The notes beneath the pieces are model-generated. The model had not been told where the DNA came from and ran no database searches. It saw nothing but the letters and a program-made list of their open reading frames with translations. Source: Chthoniobacteraceae bacterium (GTDB lineage Bacteria > Verrucomicrobiota > Verrucomicrobiia > Chthoniobacterales > Chthoniobacteraceae). Taken from it: a DNA stretch of 64,000 nt. The stretch is taken from contig CANJNZ010000002.1 in the NCBI GenBank assembly GCA_947476045.1, forward strand, positions 1-64,000, read 5' to 3'. Made by a program: the position numbers and the translations under genes. This document shows positions 8,882 through 17,480 of this stretch, piece by piece (position 1 is the stretch's first letter; every line of letters begins with the position of its first letter).

Positions 8882-9207
8882 AATAGGGTGGATTGGGATC
8901 GCCCGATGGAAGAATGGCTGCGAATCGCTGGCCCTCTTGGGCTACAGAGGGGCTTCTCTGGAGAGAAAGGGGGAGTTTTTAGAGGAAAAGGGGCTTCCCC
9001 GCGCCAAATGGTATCCATACCGGACGCCATGGGATGAATACCGCACGCCACAGGATACCTCCCGCGAGCAATGGTATGGAACCCATTCGCCGGAATAACG
9101 CGACTGCGGGAAATGGTATTGTCGCCGGAAGCGGCGGTATTGCTACCGGAAGGCTCGGGAGCGTTGCCGGAACAGACGGCAGGAATCCCGCCGGGGCTGG
9201 TGCTCCC
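8882..9207. other. Non-coding stretch with recurring AATGGTAT and CCGGAA words
   Basis: No credible gene. A small hairpin (ttctctggagagaa, 8954-8967) is followed by three AATGGTAT words (9007, 9070, 9112) and four CCGGAA words (9090, 9125, 9146, 9167). The open frame across it has no recognisable protein character. Confidence 0.45.
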
Positions 9208-10782
9208 TCAATGCAGCGCGGCGTAAACGGCCACGGCGAGCAGCACGACGGCGACGATGAGTGACGCGCGACCGTTGAGCATCATTTCGGTGTCCACGTT
9301 CAGGCCGGATTGCGCGGCGTTCTTCGGGTTGTAGAAAACATCCACCTCCATGCCGGCGGTGTAGCGGGCGCTCTCGGCGTCCGCCCACGCTTTGCCGCCG
9401 GCGGCGGTGACGGACGAGGAGCCGGAGGAGCCGTGATATTCCTGCCCGTCCGCCGTGTAGATGTATTCGATCACGGGCCGGTAAAATGTGCGCATCCGGC
9501 GGCTGGAGGAAGAATCGGAATCCTCGAACGCCTCTGTGACGCTGGAGACGATGACGCCCTTTGTCCGAATCCACGGCAGAGCCTTGCGGGGATGCCGCAT
9601 GTTCCAGATGGCTGCGGCGAGGCAGAAAAGGCCGAGCGCCGCCGAGATGAGGACGATGAGCGGATGATGGATGCCGGGGAGCGCCGCGTCGAAGATCGCG
9701 CTGATGGAGATGACATTCCAAAAGCTCAGCAGCACCGCCTCATACACCAACACGCCGAAGATCGTGCCGCCCCAGATGCAGCCGGGGCTCGCGGGCGGGT
9801 CGCGCTCCAGCACGCACTCCTGCGGATTCACCGGGTCGTAAAAAACGGGCACGGTCGCGCCGACCGGGTAGCGTTTTAAAACCTCGTCCACATTGTCTGC
9901 GGTCGCTGCGCCGAGGCTGATGCGGTCGTTGCGAATCAATCCCGTGCCCGCGTCGAACTCATACTCGACCAATGCCAAATTCCGCACCTTCGTCGTGTCG
10001 CCTGCGAAACGGTGGCGCTCCACTTCCACCTTCGATTTCGTGATGCGCGCGCGGCTCTCTGCCCATCCCGCCGCACGTCGCACCCTCCGCATAATGATGA
10101 AAACGAGCGCAAGCATCGCGACGGGCGGGCCCGCGAATATGAGCACCACCCAGATATCCGCACTCTCGCGTCCGAGCATGAGGAGGAAAAACGAAAACGC
10201 CGCCGCCAGAATCCCCAGCAGGGCCGCGCGCGGCAGCCCTGAGCGTTTCCATTTCGTTGCCAGCATCGCGAAGCCCGCCAACAAAATGGCCAGCGCGACC
10301 CAGCGGAATGTTTGTTTCACCAGAAGATAGGTCTGATTCTGCACCGGCTTCACGGAGGGCTTGTTGCCCACATCATAAAGCTCGCACAGCCCCTCCCTCG
10401 CAAACGCCATCTGCATCGCGCTCACCACCGCCTGCCGTGTGGCGAGCGTCTCTTCCTTGGATTTTGCCGTCACCGTCAGCAGCGCATCGCGCGTTTGCTG
10501 TTGTGGATTGGGCTCGGTTTGCAGCGTGACCGCGACATGCACGTTCCGTTTCGCCTCAGCAAATGCCCGCAACACCCGCGCGTCGTCGCGCTCCTGTGTC
10601 GTCCGCAGCGTGGTCTGCGTTGTCACTTCAGTCGCTGCGAAGGATGCGAAAAAATCCTGCATTCCCCACACGATGAACGCCAGCACCACAATCCCGATGA
10701 ATGTGAACTTGAGCTTCGCGAAAACCTCCATCGCTTCCAGACTCGGCGCCTGCTTCTTCATCGCTGCGGATGGTGAGCGCAT
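9208..10782 (-). CDS. Membrane protein with two DUF3592-like domains
   Basis: 524 residues (or 517 from the inner ATG at 10761). A hydrophobic segment near residues 28-46 (FTFIGIVVLAFIVWGMQDFF) precedes a soluble region. Further membrane spans lie around 160-180, 190-205, 215-235, 350-410 and at the very C-terminus (LIVAVVLLAVAVYAALH). Between them are two beta-rich copies ending in the DUF3592 signature: YPVGATVPVFYDPVNPQECVLE and YTAGMEVDVFYNPKNAAQSGL. The family is of unknown function and usually sits in the cytoplasmic membrane. It appears to be a single-gene unit. Confidence 0.75.
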   Translation of the reverse strand: MRSPSAAMKKQAPSLEAMEVFAKLKFTFIGIVVLAFIVWGMQDFFASFAATEVTTQTTLRTTQERDDARVLRAFAEAKRNVHVAVTLQTEPNPQQQTRDALLTVTAKSKEETLATRQAVVSAMQMAFAREGLCELYDVGNKPSVKPVQNQTYLLVKQTFRWVALAILLAGFAMLATKWKRSGLPRAALLGILAAAFSFFLLMLGRESADIWVVLIFAGPPVAMLALVFIIMRRVRRAAGWAESRARITKSKVEVERHRFAGDTTKVRNLALVEYEFDAGTGLIRNDRISLGAATADNVDEVLKRYPVGATVPVFYDPVNPQECVLERDPPASPGCIWGGTIFGVLVYEAVLLSFWNVISISAIFDAALPGIHHPLIVLISAALGLFCLAAAIWNMRHPRKALPWIRTKGVIVSSVTEAFEDSDSSSSRRMRTFYRPVIEYIYTADGQEYHGSSGSSSVTAAGGKAWADAESARYTAGMEVDVFYNPKNAAQSGLNVDTEMMLNGRASLIVAVVLLAVAVYAALH

Positions 10783-10870
10783 GGATTGTTTTTCGCGATG
10801 AAAAAGGATCTGGCAGGGCGGGGGAGACGCGCCGATATTTCAGGCACGCAATCGCTCCGCTGAAAACCAA

Positions 10871-11245
10871 TCAGCGTTTTACAAGACCTGCGAAGTTTGC
10901 GCGGTAGCTGTAGAGGAGGAAGAGCGCAAGGGCACCGACGACTACGGCCATCGGCAGGCCGGCGGGTGCGAGGAAGATGTGGAAGAGCAGGATATTGACG
11001 ATGACCGGGCCGAGCAGCGTGAGGCCGAGCGCAACGTAGCGTCCGACCAAGACCATGAGTCCGCCCATCACTTGCAGAGCACCGACGACATACATGTAGC
11101 CACTGAGCATGAGCGCCGTGCTGAAGTCGGTGGCGAGCGACGGCTCTTGCGGCGGCATGGGGATGAAGTGCAGGAAGATGTTCAAGCCGAACACGACGAA
11201 CATCAGTCCGAGGAGGACGCGGGCGATAATGGTTGCGATTTTCAT
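10871..11245 (-). CDS. DoxX-like membrane protein
   Basis: 124 residues from the ATG at 11245 (an upstream ATG at 11311 adds a non-conserved 22 residues). It has four hydrophobic helices: IARVLLGLMFVVFGLNIFLHF, the GYMYVVGALQVMGGLMVLVG pair, and two C-terminal spans. The GLMFVVFGLNIF and QVMGGLMVLVGRY motifs fit the DoxX/DUF6 small quinol-oxidase-subunit-like group. No catalytic role can be stated. It is transcribed away from the sterol-desaturase-like gene. Confidence 0.75.
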   Translation of the reverse strand: MKIATIIARVLLGLMFVVFGLNIFLHFIPMPPQEPSLATDFSTALMLSGYMYVVGALQVMGGLMVLVGRYVALGLTLLGPVIVNILLFHIFLAPAGLPMAVVVGALALFLLYSYRANFAGLVKR

Positions 11246-11387
11246 GCGCGGACGGTGGGGGATGGGCGATGGCGTTTCAATCGTAGAGAACACAAAATTT
11301 CGAGTATCCATCCAATCGGGGATTCATGTAATGGAGGCGCGCAATGTTCCGCCAAACCGCTGCCAGTATCTGATTCTTTTTAGGAAA

Positions 11388-12413
11388 ATGGACACAACTT
11401 TACCAACGGAAGAAGAGAACAAAGGGGGCTTCGGAAATGAGATGGTGAGTGAGGCGCAGTCATCGGAGAGCGCGATGCAGATTGCAGATGTGGCGAAAGG
11501 GCGGGGGAGTTCCATTCTTCAGACAATGTTGGATTATTCGCTCTGGCCGCTGCTTTTGATCGGGGCGTTGATCCCAACCGGCATCGGCATCGCCCACAGT
11601 CACGGGCCGCTCGCTTTCAATATCGTGTTCTTCAGTCTGGCCGGTCTGCTCTTCGTCATCGAGCGACTGTATCCGCATGAAAAAAGCTGGCTGCACTCGG
11701 ATGGGCAGGAAATCCCCGATCTGGCTCACACGGCATTCACCAAGGCCGTGGTGCAACTCCTCATCGTTTCGCTGACGTGGCTGGGCCTTGCGACTGTGGT
11801 GGGAGGGGAGAGGGGCTCGGGGTTTTGGCCGAACGAATGGCCGATGTTTTTTCAAGTGACTCTCGCGCTCGTCGTGGCGGAGTTCGGTCTTTATTGGGCG
11901 CACCGTGTGGCGCACGAATGGATGCCGCTCTGGTGGTTCCATGCGGTGCATCACAGCTCGAAGAAATTGTGGTTTTTCAACACGGGTCGCTTTCACATCG
12001 TTGACACGCTGAAGAGCGTCGTCTTTTCCGCGCCGCTGCTCGCGCTGGCGGGGACACCGAAGGACGTTGTGCTGTGGTTCGGAGCGATAACGGCCTACAT
12101 CGGCTTCCTGACGCACTGCAACATCCGCATGAAATTCGGCGTGCTCAGCTACATCTTCAACACGCCTGCGCTGCATCGCTGGCATCACTCGATGGACTTG
12201 CGGGAAGGGAACAAAAACTACGGCGAGAATCTCATGCTCTGGGATCTGTTTTTCGGCACTTACTACGACGATACGAAGCGACGTCCGCCTGCGGAAATCG
12301 GCATCAAGGACGCGATGCCGAAAAGCTTTTACGGTCAGTTGGTGGAGCCGTTTCGCTGGAAGAAATTTCAGGCCGCAGCCAAGTCGGGCAAGACGACCAA
12401 AGATCTGCTATAA
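11388..12413 (+). CDS. Sterol desaturase / fatty acid hydroxylase superfamily protein
   Basis: 341 residues with a soluble N-terminal ~45 residues and about four membrane helices. It carries the eight-histidine diiron signature of the superfamily: HRVAHE, WFHAVHHSSKKL, HCNIR and LHRWHHS. The aggaaaatg context gives the start; the frame upstream is a shadow of the opposite gene. Family enzymes hydroxylate or desaturate lipids at the membrane with a di-iron centre. Substrate unknown; sterol-like or hopanoid lipids are possible in this lineage. Confidence 0.88.
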   Translation: MDTTLPTEEENKGGFGNEMVSEAQSSESAMQIADVAKGRGSSILQTMLDYSLWPLLLIGALIPTGIGIAHSHGPLAFNIVFFSLAGLLFVIERLYPHEKSWLHSDGQEIPDLAHTAFTKAVVQLLIVSLTWLGLATVVGGERGSGFWPNEWPMFFQVTLALVVAEFGLYWAHRVAHEWMPLWWFHAVHHSSKKLWFFNTGRFHIVDTLKSVVFSAPLLALAGTPKDVVLWFGAITAYIGFLTHCNIRMKFGVLSYIFNTPALHRWHHSMDLREGNKNYGENLMLWDLFFGTYYDDTKRRPPAEIGIKDAMPKSFYGQLVEPFRWKKFQAAAKSGKTTKDLL

Positions 12414-12476
12414 TCGGGAAGAAGCTGGAATTCGGCAACTGCGCGCGGGCTTGCGGTGTAAGTTCGCTTCCTCAAT

Positions 12477-13979
12477 ATGCGCCTCATGAAAATGCTCCCG
12501 CTGGTTTCCTCTTTAGTGATGGCCTTTCTCTGCGTGGCCAGCGGCGCGGAGAAGCCAAATGTGCTCCTCATTTGCGTGGATGATCTCAAGCCGTTGCTGG
12601 GCTGCTACGGCGACAAACACATCCAGTCTCCGAATCTGGACAAACTCGCTGCGCGCGGACTGCTGTTTGACCGGGCGTATTGCAATCAGGCGGTTTGCGC
12701 TCCTTCACGCAATGCGCTCCTGACTGGTGCTCGCTCGACGACACTCGGCATTTACGACCTCGGCACGAATTTTCGTCAATCGGTGCCGGATGCGATCACG
12801 CTGCCGCAATATTTCATGCAGCACGGCTACCGTGCCGAGGCGATGGGGAAGATTTTTCACGTGGGCCACGGCAATCACGAGGATCCAGCATCGTGGAGCG
12901 TGCCGCACATGCAGGAGAAGTCGATCGCCTACGTGCTGCCGGAAAGCCACGCGAGCCAGGGGTTGACGCGGGAGGAGGCGTTTTTCGCCAGCCGCAACCC
13001 GACCAATCTGCCGCGCGGAGCCGCTTATGAATCCGCCGATGTGCCGGACACCGACTATCCAGACGGAAAAATCGCGAAGGAGGCGATCCGCCGCCTGCAA
13101 GGCGCGAAGGCGAAACCGGCAGAGCCGTTCTTCATGGCTGTGGGTTTTTTAAAACCGCATCTGCCTTTCTGCGCGCCGAAAAAATATTGGGACCTCTACG
13201 AGCGTTCGTCCTTTACGCTGCCCGCCATACGCACAGCGCCCGAGGGTGCGCCAAAATATGCGCCGACGATTTGGGGTGAGTTGCGCCAATACAGCGACAT
13301 GCCCGAGAGCGGCCCGCTGACAGACGAGCAGGCACGCACGATGATTCACGGCTACCACGCCGCGGTGAGTTTTGTGGATGCGCAGATCGGGAAGGTCATG
13401 GATGAACTGGAACGCCTCGGACTCGCGAATAATACCATCGTCGTGTTGTGGGGCGACCACGGCTGGCATCTCGGCGACCACGGAATGTGGTGCAAACATT
13501 CCAACTACGAACAGGCCGCGCGCATCCCGCTGCTCATCATCGCGCCCGGCGTGACAAAGCCCGGCACACGCACGCAATCGCTCGCCGAATCCGTGGACTT
13601 GTATCCCACGCTGTGCGAACTCGCCGGTCTTCCGCAGCCAAAACCACCGCAGCCGCTCGATGGGAAAAGTCTTGTCCCCGTGCTTGGCGATCCCTCGCAC
13701 GCGAGCAAAGAGGCCATCTTTCACGCTTACCCCCGGAACCGTCCACCGGAGGGCTCGATCGTGGGCCGTGCGGTGCGGACGGAGCGTTATCGTTTGGTGG
13801 AATGGAAGAAGCCCGGCGCGGCAAATGAGACAGCAGAGTTTGAACTCTACGACTACCAAACCGACCCGCTGGAAACGAAGAATCTCGCGAGCGAACAACC
13901 CGAGGTCGTCGCAAAACTTCGCGCACTGCTCGCAAAAGAACCTGAGGCAAAACCTCAGATCACCGCAGCGAAAAAATAA
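12477..13979 (+). CDS. Secreted sulfatase, iduronate-2-sulfatase-like
   Basis: 500 residues with a signal peptide (MRLMKMLPLVSSLVMAFLC...SGA). The metal and active-site elements are in order: LLICVDDLKPLLGCYG, then VCAPSRNALLTG with Cys74 in C-x-P-S-R as the formylglycine precursor, FMAVGFLKPHLPF, and VVLWGDHGWHLGDHGMWCKH. The order and spacing match the iduronate-2-sulfatase-type group. It removes sulfate esters from polysaccharides in the periplasm or outside the cell and needs a formylglycine-generating enzyme encoded elsewhere. The next gene starts 12 bp downstream, so the two are likely co-transcribed. Confidence 0.93.
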   Translation: MRLMKMLPLVSSLVMAFLCVASGAEKPNVLLICVDDLKPLLGCYGDKHIQSPNLDKLAARGLLFDRAYCNQAVCAPSRNALLTGARSTTLGIYDLGTNFRQSVPDAITLPQYFMQHGYRAEAMGKIFHVGHGNHEDPASWSVPHMQEKSIAYVLPESHASQGLTREEAFFASRNPTNLPRGAAYESADVPDTDYPDGKIAKEAIRRLQGAKAKPAEPFFMAVGFLKPHLPFCAPKKYWDLYERSSFTLPAIRTAPEGAPKYAPTIWGELRQYSDMPESGPLTDEQARTMIHGYHAAVSFVDAQIGKVMDELERLGLANNTIVVLWGDHGWHLGDHGMWCKHSNYEQAARIPLLIIAPGVTKPGTRTQSLAESVDLYPTLCELAGLPQPKPPQPLDGKSLVPVLGDPSHASKEAIFHAYPRNRPPEGSIVGRAVRTERYRLVEWKKPGAANETAEFELYDYQTDPLETKNLASEQPEVVAKLRALLAKEPEAKPQITAAKK

Positions 13980-13991
13980 AAAAGTTCCGTC

Positions 13992-14957
13992 ATGAATATG
14001 AAGTCTGATGGGCCATCCAGGTTTTCGCTTTGGGGTTTGATTGAGGCCTGTGGCGTTTGCGTGGTCGCATGCACGCTGGCTGGTTTTTTTGGCGGGATGC
14101 ACTGGCTGCTCGAACTAACAACCCACTTTCGCGTCCAGTATCTGGTGCTGCTGGCAGTGATGTCCGGCCTGTTGTTTTTCGGGCGAAGGAAGAGAATGGC
14201 CGTGCTCTACCTAAGTTGTGCGATGCTGAATGCTGTAGTCGTAGCGCCATGGCTCATCCCGGCATCAAAGACAAAGCCCGTAGGGGATTCACTCCGTCTG
14301 ATGGTGCTGAACGTGCATACGGCGAACACGCGACACGATTTAGTTCTGGAGGAAATTCGTCGGCTGAAGCCGGATGTGTTGCTGCTCATGGAGGTGGACA
14401 GTGCATGGGTGCAGGCGTTGCAAGGTTTGGCGGAAATATTTCCAAACCGACTCATCGAGCCACGGGAGGACAATTTCGGTATCGCGCTTTTCAGTCGTCT
14501 TCCTTTGAAAACGCCACAAGTGGTGGAGTGGACGGGCGACTCGGGTGTGCCATCCATCACTGCGGAGGTTGAGGTCTCCGGGCAGTCGTTATTTTTCATC
14601 GGCACGCACCCAGTGCCGCCAGCCAGCGAGGGCAATTCCAGATTGCGAAACGAGCAACTGGTGAAGATTGCGGAGACAGTCAGCCAGCAGAAACTTCCAG
14701 TCGTTGTGGCCGGTGATCTGAACGCAACACCGTGGTCGCCACATTTCCAGAAATTCGAGAAAGCAGCATCGCTAAAAGACACAGGTCGCCGTTCTGGCTG
14801 GCATCCAACATGGCCGGTCGATTTTCCGCCGCTCTGGATCCCGCTCGACCACTGTCTGGTTTCGCATGCGATCCCATACGCAGTGCGAACAGTTGGAAAA
14901 AACGCCGGCAGTGATCACTATCCGATCATCGTGGATATCGTGCTCCCGAGGAATTGA
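13992..14957 (+). CDS. Membrane-anchored endonuclease/exonuclease/phosphatase family protein
   Basis: 321 residues. Three hydrophobic helices in the first ~95 residues anchor the protein. A soluble EEP domain follows, with VLNVHTANT (metal-binding Asn), LLMEVD (Glu), IGTHPVPP, VVAGDLNATPWS (Asp and Asn) and the terminal GSDHYPIIVDI (Asp-His). These are all the catalytic positions of the DNase I-like fold. Such membrane-linked members are often annotated as phosphodiesterases or nucleases; the substrate is unknown. It lies 12 bp behind the sulfatase. Confidence 0.85.
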   Translation: MNMKSDGPSRFSLWGLIEACGVCVVACTLAGFFGGMHWLLELTTHFRVQYLVLLAVMSGLLFFGRRKRMAVLYLSCAMLNAVVVAPWLIPASKTKPVGDSLRLMVLNVHTANTRHDLVLEEIRRLKPDVLLLMEVDSAWVQALQGLAEIFPNRLIEPREDNFGIALFSRLPLKTPQVVEWTGDSGVPSITAEVEVSGQSLFFIGTHPVPPASEGNSRLRNEQLVKIAETVSQQKLPVVVAGDLNATPWSPHFQKFEKAASLKDTGRRSGWHPTWPVDFPPLWIPLDHCLVSHAIPYAVRTVGKNAGSDHYPIIVDIVLPRN

Positions 14958-14988
14958 GGGGAATAGAAAAACAGCAGTTGTATTTCCT

Positions 14989-15321
14989 TTACGCTTTTTT
15001 GACGAAGCAGGCTTTGAGGCCGACGGCGATGCCGTCCACTTTGCAGGAGATTTCGTGGTCGCCCTCGCCGAGGCGGATGGGCTTGGATTTGGTGCCGCCT
15101 TTGAGGACTTGGGAGCCGCTGAGTTTCAGGTCTTTGATCAGGATGACGCAGTCGCCGTCGGCGAGGATGTTGCCGTGGGCGTCCTTGACGACGCGGGGGC
15201 CATCGGCGGCTTCGGCCTCGGGTGCCTTGTCCCATTCGTGTCCGCATGTGGCGCATTCGTAGCGTGCGGGGTGTTCCAGAATTTCGGTCATCTCGCACAT
15301 CGGGCAGGTGGTTTGGTTCAT
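14989..15321 (-). CDS. yjdM: PhnA/YjdM family zinc-ribbon protein
   Basis: 110 residues. The N-terminal zinc ribbon CPMC...CATCG is followed by the family core VVKDAHGNILADGDCVILIKDLKLSGSQVLKGGTKSKPIRL and the C-terminal CKVDGIAVGLKACFVKKA. Length and motifs fit the YjdM (formerly PhnA) family, once tied to alkylphosphonate use but of uncertain function. It is cytoplasmic. It converges on the phosphatase-like gene with a 31-bp gap. Confidence 0.92.
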   Translation of the reverse strand: MNQTTCPMCEMTEILEHPARYECATCGHEWDKAPEAEAADGPRVVKDAHGNILADGDCVILIKDLKLSGSQVLKGGTKSKPIRLGEGDHEISCKVDGIAVGLKACFVKKA

Positions 15322-15435
15322 GAATGGGGGATAGTTTGAATTGATGTGGGTGGCAATCGTGCGCTTGGACGTGAGCGATATATGAATTCGCCGCTCGCTT
15401 ATCGGCTTTCACGCTGCGATGCTTTGCGGGACAGG

Positions 15436-15597
15436 ATGCAAAAACCAAATTATCAATTCGAGAAACGCCGCAAAGAAATGGACAAAAAGGCAAAGAAGGA
15501 AGCGAAGCGCCGGGAGCGCCTCGCCGCCGAGGGAACGCCGTCAGCCGAAAATGCGGTGGACCCCGCAGAGCCCGCTATTCCGCCGGAGTCCGTTTGA
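15436..15597 (+). CDS. Small lysine/arginine-rich protein
   Basis: 53 residues starting MQKPNYQFEKRRKEMDKKAKKEAKRRERL, a pattern I know from many short conserved bacterial proteins (xxKPNYQFEKRQ). The body is a charged helix and the tail is acidic and proline-rich. Role unknown; the charge suggests nucleic-acid or ribosome contact. The start is chosen at the conserved MxKPNYQFEK; the frame is open further upstream (ATG 15382). Confidence 0.6.
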   Translation: MQKPNYQFEKRRKEMDKKAKKEAKRRERLAAEGTPSAENAVDPAEPAIPPESV

Positions 15598-15687
15598 TTG
15601 CCGCCACCTTCACGGGCCTTTCTTGCTTGTGATGTGGACGAAGCTTTTCCACCACGGTGCTGCGATGCAGTGTTGGTGGATTGTTGA

Positions 15688-16557
15688 ATGAAGAAGCATC
15701 CGGAAATCATCGCCCATCCCGAAGCGCGCATCCCATCTGCGCCGCGCTCGATTCAGAAGGGGAGTTCGCTGGGCGATCTGCTGGCGCGTGAGGCTGTGGA
15801 ATGCCTCGCGCACAATATCGCGCTCGTGCATCCGAAGTTCGATGGCGGTGCCTTTTGCAAGACGGCGATGGACGGGCTGGACGCTCACGCGATTCTCCAG
15901 CGCGGGCATCATCTGGCGAAGGCGCTGCGGGTTTATCTGCCAGCGCGCTACAGCGAGGCGGTGGAGGTTTTGCTCCGCTCGCTCACGCGCCCGCTCACGC
16001 CCACGGATGAAACGGGGCTGGCGGCTTTCTTTTATCTCCCGCACGTGAGCTTCGTGGCGACTTTCGGGCTGGATGCGGAGCACAATGGGGGCAGTGATCC
16101 GTTCGAGGTTTCGATGCGTGCGCAGTATGAGCTGACGCGCCGCTTCACCGCGGAGTTTTCGATGCGGCCCTATTTGATACGCTGGCCGGACCGCACGCTG
16201 GCGCGGCTGATGGAATGGACGCGGGACCCGGACCCGAATGTGCGCCGGCTTTGCTCCGAGGGGGCGCGCCCGCGCCTGCCGTGGGCGATGCGTATCCCGG
16301 CGTTTGTGAAAGACCCGCGACCCGCGCTGCCGATTCTCGAAGCGCTGAAGGATGACCCTGAACTCTACGTGCGCCGCAGCGTGGCGAATCACATCGGCGA
16401 CATTGCTAAGGATCATCCCGCACTTGCGTTTGAAATTTGCGAGCGGTGGTTGAACGGCGCGTCCGCAGAACGCAAGTGGGTCATCCGCCATGCCGTGCGC
16501 CATCCCGCGAAGAAGGGTGTCAAAGCCGCACTGCGTCTGCGCAAGCTGGCGGCGTGA
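15688..16557 (+). CDS. HEAT-repeat protein, DNA alkylation repair (AlkC/AlkD)-like
   Basis: 289 residues, almost entirely helical. The second half has paired helices typical of HEAT repeats: LMEWTRDPDPNVRRLCSEGARPRLPWAM, ILEALKDDPELYVRRSVANHIGDIAKDHP, then WVIRHAVRHPAKKGVKAALRL. This matches the AlkC/AlkD superfamily, which excises alkylated purines. The conserved R-x-L-C-S-E-G-x-R-P-R-L-P-W segment is a hallmark of the AlkC-like branch. It is a single cytoplasmic gene. Enzymatic activity is inferred only. Confidence 0.82.
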   Translation: MKKHPEIIAHPEARIPSAPRSIQKGSSLGDLLAREAVECLAHNIALVHPKFDGGAFCKTAMDGLDAHAILQRGHHLAKALRVYLPARYSEAVEVLLRSLTRPLTPTDETGLAAFFYLPHVSFVATFGLDAEHNGGSDPFEVSMRAQYELTRRFTAEFSMRPYLIRWPDRTLARLMEWTRDPDPNVRRLCSEGARPRLPWAMRIPAFVKDPRPALPILEALKDDPELYVRRSVANHIGDIAKDHPALAFEICERWLNGASAERKWVIRHAVRHPAKKGVKAALRLRKLAA

Positions 16558-16561
16558 GATG

Positions 16562-16620
16562 TTCACGGATGGATGGACTGGGCGGCGGAAAAATATCCGT
16601 GGTATCCGTGACATCCGTGG
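16562..16620. repeat. ATCCGTG word cluster, partly inverted
   Basis: ttcacggat at 16562 faces three ATCCGTG words at 9-bp period (16594-16620). It is intergenic, between the AlkD-like and J-domain genes, and resembles the other short-word clusters at 8797, 19772, 20761 and 27438. Confidence 0.6.
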
Positions 16621-16668
16621 TCAAAGCATCGCTCGGAATCGGTGGGAACGATGTGTGTAATGAGGCAG

Positions 16669-17406
16669 TCAGCGCCCCGAGCGCGTGATGCGCACTTCCG
16701 GGCGATAGGTCACGCGAACGAGCAGGTCGCCGCGACCGCCGCGTGACTTGGGCAGACCTTCGCGGGGGATGCGGAGTGTTTCACCACGAGGGACGCCGGG
16801 CGGGATCTCCACGCGGAGGAAATTTCCCGTCACACCGCGCAGTGATTCCGTGCCGCCCTGCTGGGCGCGTTGGAAGCTGATCTTGAGGTCACATCGCAAA
16901 TCGGAGCCGCGCACCTTGAACCGAAAGTCGGGTCGCGCCTTCACGCGCACGTTCACGAAACCGCCCGCTGCGTATTGCGAACGAGGAAGCCGGAAGCGTG
17001 CGCCGGGCGCGGTGTCCGGCGGGACGATGAGCTGGTAGTTTTCCGCGCCCCCGGGGTTGCCGGGATCGTTCACGAGCACATTGAGCGTCGCTCCGCGAAA
17101 GAAGTCCTCGATCCGCAGTTGCGCGTCCTGCGCGATGTTGCGGTCGCTTTTCGCGGCACGCGAAGGAGCGGCGGGTGCTTCTTCGGAGTTGAGTTCGCGG
17201 TCATAGGCGCGGCGCAGATAGGGATTACTGAGCGTCTCGTGCGCGGCGTTGAGTTCCTGCAAGCGTGCAACGGCTTCCGGCGAGCCACCGTTCACATCGG
17301 GATGATGCTGCTTGGCGAGCAGCCGGTAAGCCGCGCGGATTTGCGCAGTCGTGCACCGGCGGTCGAGGCCGAGCGTGGCGTAGTAATCAGGCGAGGCAGC
17401 GTTCAA
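16669..17406 (-). CDS. J-domain co-chaperone (DnaJ/CbpA-like)
   Basis: 245 residues. The N-terminal J-domain has YYATLGLDRRCTTAQIRAAYRLLAKQHHPD with the HPD tripeptide, which stimulates the ATPase of DnaK. A short linker leads to a C-terminal substrate-binding region with RFRLPRSQYAAGGFVNVRVKARPDFRFKVRGSDLRCDLKIS and RVEIPPGVPRGETLRIPREGLPKSRGGRGDLLVRV. There is no zinc finger, so it is CbpA-like. It lies next to and in the same direction as the secreted transglutaminase-like gene but is not overlapping. Confidence 0.9.
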   Translation of the reverse strand: MNAASPDYYATLGLDRRCTTAQIRAAYRLLAKQHHPDVNGGSPEAVARLQELNAAHETLSNPYLRRAYDRELNSEEAPAAPSRAAKSDRNIAQDAQLRIEDFFRGATLNVLVNDPGNPGGAENYQLIVPPDTAPGARFRLPRSQYAAGGFVNVRVKARPDFRFKVRGSDLRCDLKISFQRAQQGGTESLRGVTGNFLRVEIPPGVPRGETLRIPREGLPKSRGGRGDLLVRVTYRPEVRITRSGR

Positions 17407-17480
17407 TTTCCGCAGAGACTATCGCGCCGCGAGGAGAGCGCCAGCCGCGTCTGTGGTGTCGTTGTCAGTGCCGCAGGGCG

